Assembly: GCF_026339875.1 (NCBI RefSeq)
Contig: NZ_JAPEPZ010000001.1
Span: 5,890,001-5,954,000, forward strand
Length of the DNA stretch: 64,000 nt
From: Streptomyces sp. NBC_01571
Lineage (GTDB): Bacteria; Actinomycetota; Actinomycetes; Streptomycetales; Streptomycetaceae
Direction of reading: 5' to 3'
Of the stretch, positions 17,124 through 27,520 are shown one piece after another. Under the pieces are notes generated by a model. It had not been told where the DNA came from and did no database searches. It worked only from the letters and a program-made list of their open reading frames with translations. Numbering within the stretch: the first letter of the stretch is position 1; every line of letters begins with the position of its first letter. The position numbers and the translations under genes were made by a program.

Positions 17124-18116
17124 ATGACGAAGTACGGATCGTTCCCCGGTACGCGGCCGCGGCGGCTGCGTACGACGCCTGTGATGCGGCGCATGGTCGC
17201 CGAGACCCGGCTGCACCCCGCCGACTTCATCCTCCCCGCGTTCGTGCGGGAGGGCGTGAGCGAGCCGGTGCCGATCGCGTCGATGCCCGGTGTCGTGCAG
17301 CACACCCGGGACAGCCTGAAGAAGGCCGCCCTGGAGGCGGTGGAGGCCGGGATCTCGGGGATCATGCTCTTCGGGGTGCCGGAGGACTCGAAGAAGGACG
17401 CCGTGGGGACGCCCGGCACCGACCCGGACGGGATCCTGCAGGTCGCCCTCCGCGACGTGCGCGCCGAGGTCGGGGACGAGCTCCTCGTCATGTCCGACCT
17501 GTGTCTCGACGAGACCACCGACCACGGGCACTGCGGAGTCCTCGACGCGGAAGGGCGCGTGGACAACGACGCGACCCTGGAGCGCTACGCCGAGATGGCC
17601 CAGGTCCAGGCCGACGCCGGGGCCCATGTGGTGGGCCCCAGCGGGATGATGGACGGGCAGATCGGTGTCGTCCGCGACGCCCTGGACCAGATCGGCCGGG
17701 AGGACGTCGCCGTCCTCGCCTACACCGCCAAGTACTCCTCGGCCTTCTACGGGCCCTTCCGGGAGGCCGTCGGCTCCTCGCTCAGGGGCGACCGGAAGAC
17801 GTACCAGCAGGATCCCGCGAACCTCCGGGAGTCCATGCGGGAGCTCGCACTCGACCTGGAGGAGGGTGCCGACATGGTGATGGTGAAGCCGGCCGGACCC
17901 TACCTGGACGTCCTCGCGCGGGTCGCCGACGCGGTGGACGTGCCCGTGGCCGCGTACCAGATCTCCGGCGAGTACTCGATGATCGAGGCGGCGGCGGAGA
18001 AGGGCTGGATCGACCGGGACAAGGCCATCCTGGAGACGCTGACCGGCATCAAGCGGGCCGGGGCGCGGAACATCCTCACGTACTGGGCGACCGAGGCCGC
18101 CCGGACGCTGCGCTAG
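17124..18116 (+). CDS. hemB: Delta-aminolevulinic acid dehydratase (porphobilinogen synthase)
   Basis: This 330-residue enzyme condenses two 5-aminolevulinate molecules into porphobilinogen. The two Schiff-base lysines are in [14 protein letters not shown] and [12 protein letters not shown]. The metal region reads [13 protein letters not shown], which keeps Cys residues at only two of the three positions of the zinc-type DCxCxxxGHCG loop and so resembles the magnesium-dependent class. It is separated from hemD by 320 bp of repeats and therefore may not be controlled only by the Rex promoter. Start ATG 17124 follows GTGGGGGG. Confidence 0.96.
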   Translation: MTKYGSFPGTRPRRLRTTPVMRRMVAETRLHPADFILPAFVREGVSEPVPIASMPGVVQHTRDSLKKAALEAVEAGISGIMLFGVPEDSKKDAVGTPGTDPDGILQVALRDVRAEVGDELLVMSDLCLDETTDHGHCGVLDAEGRVDNDATLERYAEMAQVQADAGAHVVGPSGMMDGQIGVVRDALDQIGREDVAVLAYTAKYSSAFYGPFREAVGSSLRGDRKTYQQDPANLRESMRELALDLEEGADMVMVKPAGPYLDVLARVADAVDVPVAAYQISGEYSMIEAAAEKGWIDRDKAILETLTGIKRAGARNILTYWATEAARTLR

Positions 18117-18161
18117 GCCGCTAGGCCGCTAGTCCGCCGGCCCGCGAAGGACCGGCGGCGC

Positions 18162-18872
18162 TCAGTAGGACAGCGCGTCGTCCAGGCTCTGCTGCCAGTA
18201 CGTCACCGTCAGCTTGGCATCGACGTACACGCCCTTCGCGGGCAGGGCCGGGGACGACGTGGCGCCCTTGGCGAAGCCGACCACCAGGGTCTTCGCCGTG
18301 TAGCCGTCGCCGCCGCTGCCGTCGCCGGCCGACAGGAGGACGCCCGCGTAGCCGGACTCGCCCGGGGCGAGGGTGACGACCGCCTGCGGGTGGGTCTCCT
18401 CGGCGACCGGAGGGACCGACTGGGCCTCGCCGAAGCGGGCGATCGGGTAGCCGGTCAGGTCGCAGTTCTTCGAGCCGGTGTTGGTGACGGTGAGGAGCAG
18501 GTGGTCGAGGGGGCGGGAGACCTCGGTCGCGGTGGTCCTGGTGTTGGCGCCGTTGCAGGCGGCGTTCCGGGTGCCGCCCGCGCCGGTGCCGCCTCCCGTG
18601 GCCTTGCCGTTGCCCGCCCTCCCGGAGGAACCGTTCGCGGAGCCCTCCGCGGAGCCCTTCGTCGGGGAGGTGGCCGAACCTCCCGTCGAGGTGCCGCTGT
18701 CGCCCGCGGGCTTCGCCGTCGTCGACCCGCCCTGCTGGGCCGAGGACCGCGACGCGGCGGACGGGCCCTCGTCCCGTACGCCCTTTCCGTTGTCGCACGC
18801 CGTGAGGGCGAGCGCGGCGAGCGCGACCGTCGAGGCGGCGAGCAGACGGGTGCGGACGGTGCGTGCGGACAT
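18162..18872 (-). CDS. Secreted lipoprotein with DUF4232 domain
   Basis: This 236-residue protein has a lipoprotein signal peptide (RTRLLAASTVALAALALTACD, lipobox LTAC at about residue 26). A Ser/Gly/Thr-rich linker of about 75 residues follows, then a C-terminal beta domain starting near CNGANTRTTATEV, with paired cysteines (NAAC, KNCDL) and VTNTGSKNCDLTGYP typical of DUF4232. It would be anchored on the outside of the membrane. Function is unknown. It is convergent with hemB, with no strong terminator between them, only a short hairpin around 18,139-18,163. Confidence 0.8.
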   Translation of the reverse strand: MSARTVRTRLLAASTVALAALALTACDNGKGVRDEGPSAASRSSAQQGGSTTAKPAGDSGTSTGGSATSPTKGSAEGSANGSSGRAGNGKATGGGTGAGGTRNAACNGANTRTTATEVSRPLDHLLLTVTNTGSKNCDLTGYPIARFGEAQSVPPVAEETHPQAVVTLAPGESGYAGVLLSAGDGSGGDGYTAKTLVVGFAKGATSSPALPAKGVYVDAKLTVTYWQQSLDDALSY

Positions 18873-19082
18873 GGGTGATCCCCCTGTGGGTGTCGGGCCG
18901 GGTCGGCCGCTCGACGGGTCGAGGCGAGCGGCGTGCTTGGATGGCCACAGCTTGTGGGGTGATCCGTCCCGACCGCCACGGTTGCCGGGGGATACGGGAC
19001 GCCGGAACGCTGGTAAGGGGTCTGACCTGGGGGAATGTCATCCTCCTGGAATGCGGCCCGGGACGCGGGGGATGGAGGAACG

Positions 19083-20486
<1,404 letters not shown>

Positions 20487-20577
20487 GGCCCTGGTGTCGC
20501 GGCCCGGGCACGATCAAGTCGCCCCAGGAGTTAGGTTGTTGCTCGTTTGATGACGCGACTCTCCAGGGAGAGGCCTT

Positions 20578-21480
20578 ATGCCCGGTGATGCTCTCAGCCA
20601 GGACCCCGCCGAGCTGAGAAGGAGGATCGACACCACCAGGGCGCACCCGGCTCGCGTCTACGACGTCTTCCTCGGAGGCAAGGACAACTACCCGGTCGAC
20701 CGGAACGCGGCCGCCGCGGCGCTCGCGGCGAACCCGCGCGGCTACCTCGACGTCCGGCACAACCGGGACTTCCTGCGGCGGGCGGTGACCACACTGACCC
20801 GGGACGAGGGCGTCCGCCAGTACCTGGACATAGGTACGGGACTGCCCACGCGGGAGAACGTGCACCAGATCGCCCAGCGGACCGACCCCACGTCACGGGT
20901 CGTGTACGTCGACAACGATCCGGTGGTCCTCGCCCACGCGCGGGCGCTGCTCACCAGTGGGCCGGAAGGGGTGACCGACTACATCGACGCCGACCTCAAG
21001 CGGCCCGCGCAGATTCTCCAGGAGGCCGCGAAGACCCTCGACTTCGACCAGCCGGTCGCGCTCGTGCTGGTGGCGGTCCTGCACTTCATCGAGGACGACG
21101 AGGCGTATCCGATCGTGCGTGACCTGGTGAAGGCGCTGCCGTCCGGGAGCCGGGTGGTGCTCAGCCATCTCACCGAGGACCTGAACCCGGAGAACGTCCG
21201 GGCGGTGCAGCGGACGTACACCGAGCGGGGGTTCACGTTCGTCCTGCGGTCCAGGGCCGAGGTCGAGCGGTTCTTCACGGAGAACGGGCTCGAACCGGAC
21301 GAGCCGGGCGTCGTTCCCGTGCATCACTGGCGGCCGGACGGGGCGGCGCCCGCCCCCGAGGCGGCCGACCCCGCGTACCTCGCGACCCTCGACGACATCG
21401 AGAAGGTCCGCTACCGCGACATCAACGACGTCACGGACGCCGACATCAACGTCTACGGGGCGACCGCCGTCAAGCGCTGA
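20578..21480 (+). CDS. SAM-dependent methyltransferase (DUF574 / methyltransferase type 19)
   Basis: This 300-residue protein belongs to the actinobacterial S-adenosylmethionine methyltransferase family PF04672. Diagnostic segments are ARVYDVFLGGKDNYPVDR near the N terminus, YLDIGTGLPTRENVHQ (SAM motif I), RVVYVDNDPVVLAHARALL (motif II) and VLVAVLHFIEDDE. Streptomycetes encode dozens of paralogues with largely unknown substrates. Start ATG follows GGGAGAGG. It is monocistronic, with a hairpin terminator shortly after the stop. Confidence 0.9.
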   Translation: MPGDALSQDPAELRRRIDTTRAHPARVYDVFLGGKDNYPVDRNAAAAALAANPRGYLDVRHNRDFLRRAVTTLTRDEGVRQYLDIGTGLPTRENVHQIAQRTDPTSRVVYVDNDPVVLAHARALLTSGPEGVTDYIDADLKRPAQILQEAAKTLDFDQPVALVLVAVLHFIEDDEAYPIVRDLVKALPSGSRVVLSHLTEDLNPENVRAVQRTYTERGFTFVLRSRAEVERFFTENGLEPDEPGVVPVHHWRPDGAAPAPEAADPAYLATLDDIEKVRYRDINDVTDADINVYGATAVKR

Positions 21481-21487
21481 ACGCCTT

Positions 21488-21528
21488 GCGGGGGCGGCGG
21501 TCCGGTTCTCACGCCGCGCCGCCCCCGC
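21488..21528. terminator. Bidirectional terminator hairpin
   Basis: A 12-bp perfect stem (GCGGGGGCGGCG at 21488-21499 with its complement at 21517-21528) lies between the convergent methyltransferase and DUF4253 genes. Confidence 0.75.
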
Positions 21529-21541
21529 CGCCCGAGGGGGG

Positions 21542-22423
21542 TCAGTCCCACCAGAAGGACCACGCCCGCTGACCGAGCACCTCGTGCTCCGCGTACGCGC
21601 GCAGCGTCTCGTGGTGGCCCTGGGTGATGTTGTCCGGGCAGAAGGCGAAGTGCTCGGCCGCCACCGCCGCGGCCTCGTCCCGGGTCCTGGGCGGCGCCGC
21701 CACCGACAGCACCAGCTGGTCGAAGGTGAGAGCCACGACCCGTATGCCGAAGCGGTCCTCCCACGAGCGCAGCACCGCGCACAGGCGGGCCACGTCCCCC
21801 TCGTAGTTGAGCGGGCCGGACCAGCCGATCGCCGCCGGGACGTCGGCGCTGCGGCGCGCGGGGACCAGGGCCAGGCGCGGCTCCTTCAGCCACGAGCCGC
21901 TGTCCGCAAGGGAGTCGGCGATCTCGGCGGCACGCGCGTCGGGGTCGGCCTCCTGCTCCGTGGCGGGCGCGAGACCGGGCCAGGCGGGGCCGAACGGCGC
22001 GACCGTCTCGTCGTACGTCCCCTGTGCGCCGAAGACCTCGACGACGGCCTGCTTGCCGGGGTGGTCCCCGTCCGCGCCGAGTTCGTCCGCCGCGTACTCG
22101 TCCCAGAACTCCGCGAGCACCTCCTCGGCGTCGTGGTCCCCGGGATACGACATCTCGGCCGGCATCAACTCCCAGTCCTCCGGGCCGCCCTGGCCGCCGC
22201 CCACGTCGATCAGGAGGGGGAGCAGCCCGGACGTCCGCCGGGCGGGCTCCAGCGCCGCCCAGCCGCCGGGGGCCGCCGGTCCGCCGGCGTGCCACAGCAA
22301 CGGCTCGTGCCACGGGCCGTCCCCGGTCGCGTCGATCAGTCTCCCGGCCGGGAGTTCAAGCCCGAGCGTGTGCCCGCTCGGGTCGGCCGCCAGCTTCGGC
22401 AGCGGGTTCGGAAGTGTCGCCAT
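21542..22423 (-). CDS. DUF4253 domain-containing protein
   Basis: This 293-residue soluble protein has the DUF4253 domain in its C-terminal half (LRSWEDRFGIRVVALTFDQLVLSVA, HFAFCPDNITQG, LGQRAWSFWWD). That family is common in actinobacteria and is sometimes associated with immunity or SUKH-like proteins, but has no proven function. I start at ATG 22423 (MATLPNPLPKLAADPSG) because upstream residues are low-complexity and homologues begin here. No signal peptide or membrane helix is seen. There is no clear operon partner. Confidence 0.8.
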   Translation of the reverse strand: MATLPNPLPKLAADPSGHTLGLELPAGRLIDATGDGPWHEPLLWHAGGPAAPGGWAALEPARRTSGLLPLLIDVGGGQGGPEDWELMPAEMSYPGDHDAEEVLAEFWDEYAADELGADGDHPGKQAVVEVFGAQGTYDETVAPFGPAWPGLAPATEQEADPDARAAEIADSLADSGSWLKEPRLALVPARRSADVPAAIGWSGPLNYEGDVARLCAVLRSWEDRFGIRVVALTFDQLVLSVAAPPRTRDEAAAVAAEHFAFCPDNITQGHHETLRAYAEHEVLGQRAWSFWWD

Positions 22424-22729
22424 GCCGGTGACTGTAGGGGCCGCCACTGACAACGGGTGGAGCGCGGTGCTTCGGCGGGCGGTGCACGCCGTGAACGCGG
22501 CCCATGCCTCCGGCGAGGTACGCAGGCCGGGGCTCGCAGGGCTCTTGGAGTCCCGCACGTGGACGGCGGTCAGCGGTACGAGTTCGATGGCGGGCCGGTT
22601 CCAACGCGCCTGCGGCTGAAAGAAGTTGACGCCGAGAGGAAATGGTTCGACTGCGGTGCGTGGCCCTGGTTACTTGTGGGGAACGGGTGCTCAGAAGGGG
22701 CGCCCGTCCTCATGGAGGGGGATGCATCC
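22424..22729. other. Non-coding gap between DUF4253 gene and secreted protein
   Basis: I see no credible gene in these 306 bp. A TTGACG hexamer near 22,626 could be a -35 element for the secreted protein gene, but the matching -10 is not clear. Confidence 0.4.
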
Positions 22730-23677
22730 GTGCCCAGAAGCACAGGATGGAGACGCGTTCTGACCGGCGCGCTCGCGGGCCTGACCGCGACGATCGGTCT
22801 CACCGCGGCCCTGGCCGCACCAGCCGAGGCGGCCACCGGCACACCCACGGCCGTGACCAAGTACAGCCACACCAGCCTGCCCGGGGACTACATAGGCCAG
22901 GGCGCCACCGTCGCGTACACGCCAAAGACGGCCACGATCAGCGCGGGCGGCTCCGCGGCGTACGCCCGATTCCGTGTGTCGACCGGCGACACCTGGTGGG
23001 ACGTCGACCTCGCCGCGCCACAGGGGGAGAGGCTCCACCCCGGCGTGTACCGCAACGCCGAGCGGGCCGCGTTCCGCACCGGACGCTCTCCGGGCCTCGA
23101 CGTCTCCGGCGACGGGCGCGGCTGCAACGAGGTGTACGGGCAGTTCTCGGTCAACCAGATCGCGACGGACGCCGACGGCGCGATCACCCTGCTCGACGCC
23201 ACCTACACCCAGCACTGCGAGAGTGCCGACGCCCCGGCCCTCAAGGGCGTCGTCAAGTACCGGGCGTACCCGCTGTCCTACGCCTACACCAGCGATGCGG
23301 GGGACTACATCGGGCAGGGCGGGACTGCCCACCACACCGGAGCCACCAGCACGTTCGGCATCCGCCCGTGGGGCGACGGCATCCAGTACGACGTCTCCGG
23401 CGAGCGCGCGTACTTCACCGCCCTGCTCACTCCGCCCACCGGTCAGAAGCTGGAGGCGGGGCGCACCTACGAGACGCGGCGCGACAGCGACGAGTCGTTC
23501 GCCGGCCTCGACGTCTTCGGCGACGGGCGCGGCTGCAACACCAGCACCGGTGAACTGACCGTCGGCAAGCTGGCGCTCGACGACGACGGCACCGTGAAAG
23601 CGTTCGCCGCGACCTTCGTCCAGCACTGCGAGGGCGGCACACCGGCGCTGCGGGGCACCATCCACTATTACGCCTGA
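22730..23677 (+). CDS. Secreted protein with two tandem homologous domains
   Basis: This 315-residue exported protein has a signal peptide of about 38 residues (RRVLTGALAGLTATIGLTAALAAPAEAA, cleavage after AEA). The mature part is an internal duplication of about 120 residues. Unit one starts YSHTSLPGDYIGQGATVAYT and unit two starts YAYTSDAGDYIGQGGTAHHT. Each ends with a conserved GLDV(S/F)GDGRGCN segment and a C-terminal Q-H-C-E motif, giving two cysteines per unit that probably form a disulphide. I start at GTG 22730, nine bases after GGAGGGGG. Function is unknown; the design suggests a surface or extracellular binding protein. Confidence 0.78.
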   Translation: MPRSTGWRRVLTGALAGLTATIGLTAALAAPAEAATGTPTAVTKYSHTSLPGDYIGQGATVAYTPKTATISAGGSAAYARFRVSTGDTWWDVDLAAPQGERLHPGVYRNAERAAFRTGRSPGLDVSGDGRGCNEVYGQFSVNQIATDADGAITLLDATYTQHCESADAPALKGVVKYRAYPLSYAYTSDAGDYIGQGGTAHHTGATSTFGIRPWGDGIQYDVSGERAYFTALLTPPTGQKLEAGRTYETRRDSDESFAGLDVFGDGRGCNTSTGELTVGKLALDDDGTVKAFAATFVQHCEGGTPALRGTIHYYA

Positions 23678-23686
23678 CAGGCGGAC

Positions 23687-23724
23687 GGCCCCGGCGGGAC
23701 GGTGGTGGCCGTCCCGCCGGGGCC
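23687..23724. terminator. Bidirectional terminator between secreted protein gene and argS
   Basis: A 16-bp stem (23687-23702 with 23709-23724) and TGGTGG loop lies between the two convergent stop codons. Confidence 0.88.
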
Positions 23725-23744
23725 GAGCCTGCCGGTCCGGTGCG

Positions 23745-25514
23745 TCAGAGCCGCTCGGGCGTCCTGATGCCCAGCAGGGCCATGCCCTGGTGGAGCGTGC
23801 GGGCCGTGAGGTCGCAGAGGAACAGGCGGTTCTCCGCCACCTCCTGGGCCGGGGCCGGCTTGATCACCGGGCACTGGTCGTAGAACGTCGTGTAGAGCGA
23901 CGCCAGCTGGTACAGGTACGCCGCCAGCTTGTGCGGCGCGTACTCCGCGGCGACCTCCTCCAGCGTCTCCCCGAACCGGTCCAGGTGCAGACCCAGCGCC
24001 CGCTCCGCCGGGGCCAGTCCGAGCTCCGGGTGCGCGAGCGGCGTACGGTCGCCGGCCTTGCCGAAGATCGACCGGATACGGGCGTACGCGTACTGGAGGT
24101 ACACCGACGTGTCGCCGTTCAGCGAGACCATCTGGTCCAGGTCGAACTTGTAGTCCCGGACGGCGGAGGTGGAGAGGTCCGCGTACTTCACGGCGCCGAT
24201 ACCGACGTACCGGCCGTTCTCCCCGATCTCCTGCTCGCTCAGGCCCACCTTCTCGGCCTTCTCACGGACCACGGTCGTCGCCCGCTCGATCGCCTCGTCC
24301 AGCAGGTCCACCAGCCGGATCGTCTCGCCCTCACGGGTCTTGAACGGCTTGCCGTCCTTGCCCAGCACCGTCCCGAAGGCGAGCTGGTGCGCCTTCACGT
24401 CGTCGTTCAGCCAGCCCGCCCTGCGCGCGGTCTCGAAGACCATCTTGAAGTGCAGGGACTGACGGGCGTCCACGACGTAGAGGAGCGTCGACGCCTTGAG
24501 CCGGAAGACCCGGTCGCGGATCGCGGACAGGTCCGTCGCCGCGTACCCGTAGCCGCCGTCCGACTTCCGCACGATCAGCGGGACAGGGTTGCCCTCGGGG
24601 CCCTTGATGTCGTCGAAGAAGACGCACAGGGCGCCCTCCGAGCGGACGGCGACGCCGGACTCCTCCAGGAGACGGCAGGTCTCGTCCAGCATGTCGTTGT
24701 AACCGGACTCGCCGACCACGTCCGGGTCGCGGATCTCCATGTCCAGCTTCTCGAAGACCGAGTAGAAGTAGATCTTCGACTCGTCCACGAACTTCTGCCA
24801 CATGGCCAGCGTCTCGGGCTCGCCCGCCTGGAGGTCCACCACCCGGCGCCGCGCCCGCGTCTTGAACTCCTCGTCGGAGTCGAAGAGCGTCCGCGCCGCC
24901 TTGTAGAGGCGGTTCAGGTTCGACATGGCCTCCTCGCCGGAGACCTCGCCACCCTGGTGGTCCAGCTCGTGCGGGTGCTCGATCAGGTACTGGATGAGCA
25001 TGCCGAACTGGGTGCCCCAGTCGCCGATGTGGTGACGCCGTACGACGGACTCGCCCACGAACTCCAGGATCTGGACCACCGCGTCGCCGATCACCGCCGA
25101 GCGGAGGTGACCCACGTGCATCTCCTTCGCCACGTTCGGCTGCGCGTAGTCGATCACCGTCGTGCCCGGGTGCTCCACGAACGGCACGCCGAGGCGCTCG
25201 CCGTCCGCGTACCGCGCCGCCAGGTTCTCGGTGATCGCCCGGTCGGTGATCGTGATGTTCAGGAAGCCGGGTCCGGAGACCTCGATGTCCTTGATCACCT
25301 CACCCGACTCGACCCGCGCCACGACCTGCGTCGCCAGCTCTCTCGGGTTCGCCTTCGCCTTCTTCGCGAGCGCCAGGATCCCGTTGGCCTGGAAGTCGGC
25401 CCGGTCGCTTCGTCGCAGCAGCGGGTCCGCGGAACCGGCCTCCGGCAGGGCTGCCGTGAGGGCGTCCGCGAGGCGCTGGTGGACGGAAGCGGTGAGGGAC
25501 GTGACCGAGGCCAT
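23745..25514 (-). CDS. argS: Arginyl-tRNA synthetase
   Basis: This 589-residue class I synthetase charges tRNA(Arg). The HIGH-type motif is [20 protein letters not shown], the KMSKS-equivalent loop is [17 protein letters not shown], and the C-terminal DALR anticodon domain contains [12 protein letters not shown]. The N-terminal Add1 domain spans residues 1-90. I start at ATG 25514 ([15 protein letters not shown]), which matches the usual ArgRS beginning. It is divergent from lysS, with about 200 bp between the starts for both promoters. Confidence 0.97.
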   Translation of the reverse strand: MASVTSLTASVHQRLADALTAALPEAGSADPLLRRSDRADFQANGILALAKKAKANPRELATQVVARVESGEVIKDIEVSGPGFLNITITDRAITENLAARYADGERLGVPFVEHPGTTVIDYAQPNVAKEMHVGHLRSAVIGDAVVQILEFVGESVVRRHHIGDWGTQFGMLIQYLIEHPHELDHQGGEVSGEEAMSNLNRLYKAARTLFDSDEEFKTRARRRVVDLQAGEPETLAMWQKFVDESKIYFYSVFEKLDMEIRDPDVVGESGYNDMLDETCRLLEESGVAVRSEGALCVFFDDIKGPEGNPVPLIVRKSDGGYGYAATDLSAIRDRVFRLKASTLLYVVDARQSLHFKMVFETARRAGWLNDDVKAHQLAFGTVLGKDGKPFKTREGETIRLVDLLDEAIERATTVVREKAEKVGLSEQEIGENGRYVGIGAVKYADLSTSAVRDYKFDLDQMVSLNGDTSVYLQYAYARIRSIFGKAGDRTPLAHPELGLAPAERALGLHLDRFGETLEEVAAEYAPHKLAAYLYQLASLYTTFYDQCPVIKPAPAQEVAENRLFLCDLTARTLHQGMALLGIRTPERL

Positions 25515-25714
25515 GGGGTGGATGCCGTTCTCCTCGAGGGATTCAGATGGACCCGGCCAGTATCCCATGGGGGAGCAAGCGGATTTCGCTGCGACGGCCC
25601 GGCCCCGCCGGGTGGCGAGGGGGCACTGAAAAGCCGTTTTCGTGGTTCCGGTCCCAGCTGGGAGAATGGTCCGGTCAGCCGTACTGGCGTATCAGAAAGA
25701 AGGACGTGCCGATC

Positions 25715-27448
25715 GTGGCTCAGAGCACCGAGACCACCGACTGGGTCTCCCGTTTCGCGGACGAGGTCATCGCCGAGTCGGAGCGTCGTGCCCCGGGCAA
25801 ACCGGTCGTCGTCGCGTCCGGACTCTCCCCCTCCGGCCCCATCCACCTCGGCAACCTGCGCGAGGTCATGACCCCGCACCTGGTCGCCGACGAGATCCGC
25901 CGCCGCGGCCTCACCGTGCGCCACCTGATCTCCTGGGACGACTACGACCGCTACCGCAAGGTCCCCGTCGGCATCCCGGGCGTCGACGACTCCTGGGCGG
26001 AGCACATCGGCAAGCCGCTGACCTCCGTCCCCGCCCCCAAGGGCTCGGAGTACCCGAACTGGGCCGAGCACTTCAAGGCCGCGATGACCGCGGCGCTGGC
26101 CGAGCTCGGCGTCGAGTACGACCCGATCAGCCAGACCGAGCAGTACACCGCGGGCGCCTACCGCGAGCAGGTCCTGTTCGCGATGAGGCACCGCGGCGAC
26201 ATCGACGCCGTCCTGGAGCAGTACCGCACCAAGAAGGCCCCGGCCAAGAAGCAGCAGGGCCAGAAGCCCGTCGACGAGGCCGAGCTCGAAGCCGCCGAGG
26301 GATCCGGCGCCGCCGCCGAGGACGACGGCAGCTCCACCTCCGGGTACTTCCCGTACAAGCCCTACTGCGGGCGGTGCGACAAGGACCTCACCACCGTCAC
26401 GGCCTACGACGACGAGACGACCGAGCTGACGTACACCTGCTCGGCCTGCGGTTTCTCCGAGACCGTCCGGCTCAGCGAGTTCAACCGCGGCAAGCTGGTC
26501 TGGAAGGTCGACTGGCCGATGCGCTGGGCCCACGAGGGCGTGATCTTCGAGCCGAGCGGTGTCGACCACTCGTCCCCCGGGTCCTCCTTCCAGGTCGGCG
26601 GCCAGATCGTCGGGATCTTCGGCGGCGAGCAGCCGATCGGACCGATGTACGCCTTCGTCGGCATCTCCGGCATGGCCAAGATGTCCAGCAGCAAGGGAGG
26701 GGTCCCCACCCCGGCCGACGCGCTGCAGATCATGGAGCCGCAGCTGCTGCGCTGGCTGTACGCTCGCCGCCGCCCCAACCAGTCGTTCAAGATCGCCTTC
26801 GACCAGGAGATCCAGCGGCTCTACGACGAGTGGGACAAGCTGGCGGGCAAGGTCGCCGACGGTTCCGTGCTGGCCGCCGACGCCGCCGCGTACGCCCGTG
26901 CCGTGGGCACCGCCGCCGGGGAACTGCCCAGGACCCCCCGCCCGATGGCGTACCGCACCCTCGCCTCCGTCGCCGACATCACCGCCGGCGCCGAGGACCA
27001 GACCCTGCGCATCCTCAGCGAGCTCGACCCGGAGAACCCGCTCGGCTCGCTCGACGAGGTCCGGCCCCGGCTCGACAAGGCCGAGACCTGGATCAACACC
27101 CAGGTCCCGGCGGAGGAGCGCACCGTCGTGCGCGCCGAGCCCGACGCCGGACTGCTCGCGTCCCTCGACGACCAGGGCCACGAGTCGCTGCGACTGCTCC
27201 TGGACGGCCTGGACAAGAACTGGTCCCTGGACGGCCTGACCCATCTCGTCTACGGCGTCCCCAAGGTCCAGGCCGGCTTCCCGGCCGACGCCACCGCGAA
27301 GGAACTCCCGCCGGAGATCAAGGTCGCCCAGCGCACGTTCTTCGCGCTGCTCTACCACCTGCTCGTCGGACGCGACACCGGCCCTCGGCTGCCCACGCTG
27401 CTGCTCGCCGTCGGCCAGGACCGGGTGCGCAAGCTGCTCAGCGCGTAA
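25715..27448 (+). CDS. lysS: Lysyl-tRNA synthetase, class I
   Basis: This 577-residue enzyme is the archaeal-type class I LysRS, structurally unrelated to the common bacterial class II enzyme. The HIGH-type motif is GLSPSGPIHLGNLREVM, and the KMSKS motif is AKMSSSKGGVPTP. A zinc ribbon (CGRCDKDLT and CSACGFSE) is inserted in the catalytic domain. A Lys/Glu-rich insertion (residues about 170-205, KKAPAKKQQGQKPVDEAEL) interrupts the domain and is common in Streptomyces. I chose GTG 25715 because GAAGGA lies ten bases upstream, while the GTG at 25706 almost touches it. Streptomycetes normally also have a class II lysS elsewhere. Confidence 0.95.
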   Translation: MAQSTETTDWVSRFADEVIAESERRAPGKPVVVASGLSPSGPIHLGNLREVMTPHLVADEIRRRGLTVRHLISWDDYDRYRKVPVGIPGVDDSWAEHIGKPLTSVPAPKGSEYPNWAEHFKAAMTAALAELGVEYDPISQTEQYTAGAYREQVLFAMRHRGDIDAVLEQYRTKKAPAKKQQGQKPVDEAELEAAEGSGAAAEDDGSSTSGYFPYKPYCGRCDKDLTTVTAYDDETTELTYTCSACGFSETVRLSEFNRGKLVWKVDWPMRWAHEGVIFEPSGVDHSSPGSSFQVGGQIVGIFGGEQPIGPMYAFVGISGMAKMSSSKGGVPTPADALQIMEPQLLRWLYARRRPNQSFKIAFDQEIQRLYDEWDKLAGKVADGSVLAADAAAYARAVGTAAGELPRTPRPMAYRTLASVADITAGAEDQTLRILSELDPENPLGSLDEVRPRLDKAETWINTQVPAEERTVVRAEPDAGLLASLDDQGHESLRLLLDGLDKNWSLDGLTHLVYGVPKVQAGFPADATAKELPPEIKVAQRTFFALLYHLLVGRDTGPRLPTLLLAVGQDRVRKLLSA

Positions 27449-27463
27449 CCGCGCACAGCCGCA

Positions 27464-27505
27464 CGAGGAGGGGGCGCCCGGTGAACACCGGGCGCCCCCT
27501 CCTCG
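27464..27505. terminator. Bidirectional terminator between lysS and the DUF2637 gene
   Basis: A perfect 18-bp stem (27464-27481 with 27488-27505) and TGAACA loop separates the convergent genes. Confidence 0.9.
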
Positions 27506-27520
27506 CACACGCTGACGTAC

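Noticed and set aside
18117..18161. Repeated GGCCGCTAG run as mobile element end
   Set aside because: Only three short units without terminal repeats; more likely the hemB tail and terminator.
19035..19082. Upstream ATG start for the membrane HTH gene
   Set aside because: No Shine-Dalgarno sequence at useful distance; the GTG at 19083 has GGAGG and gives an HTH-typical N terminus.
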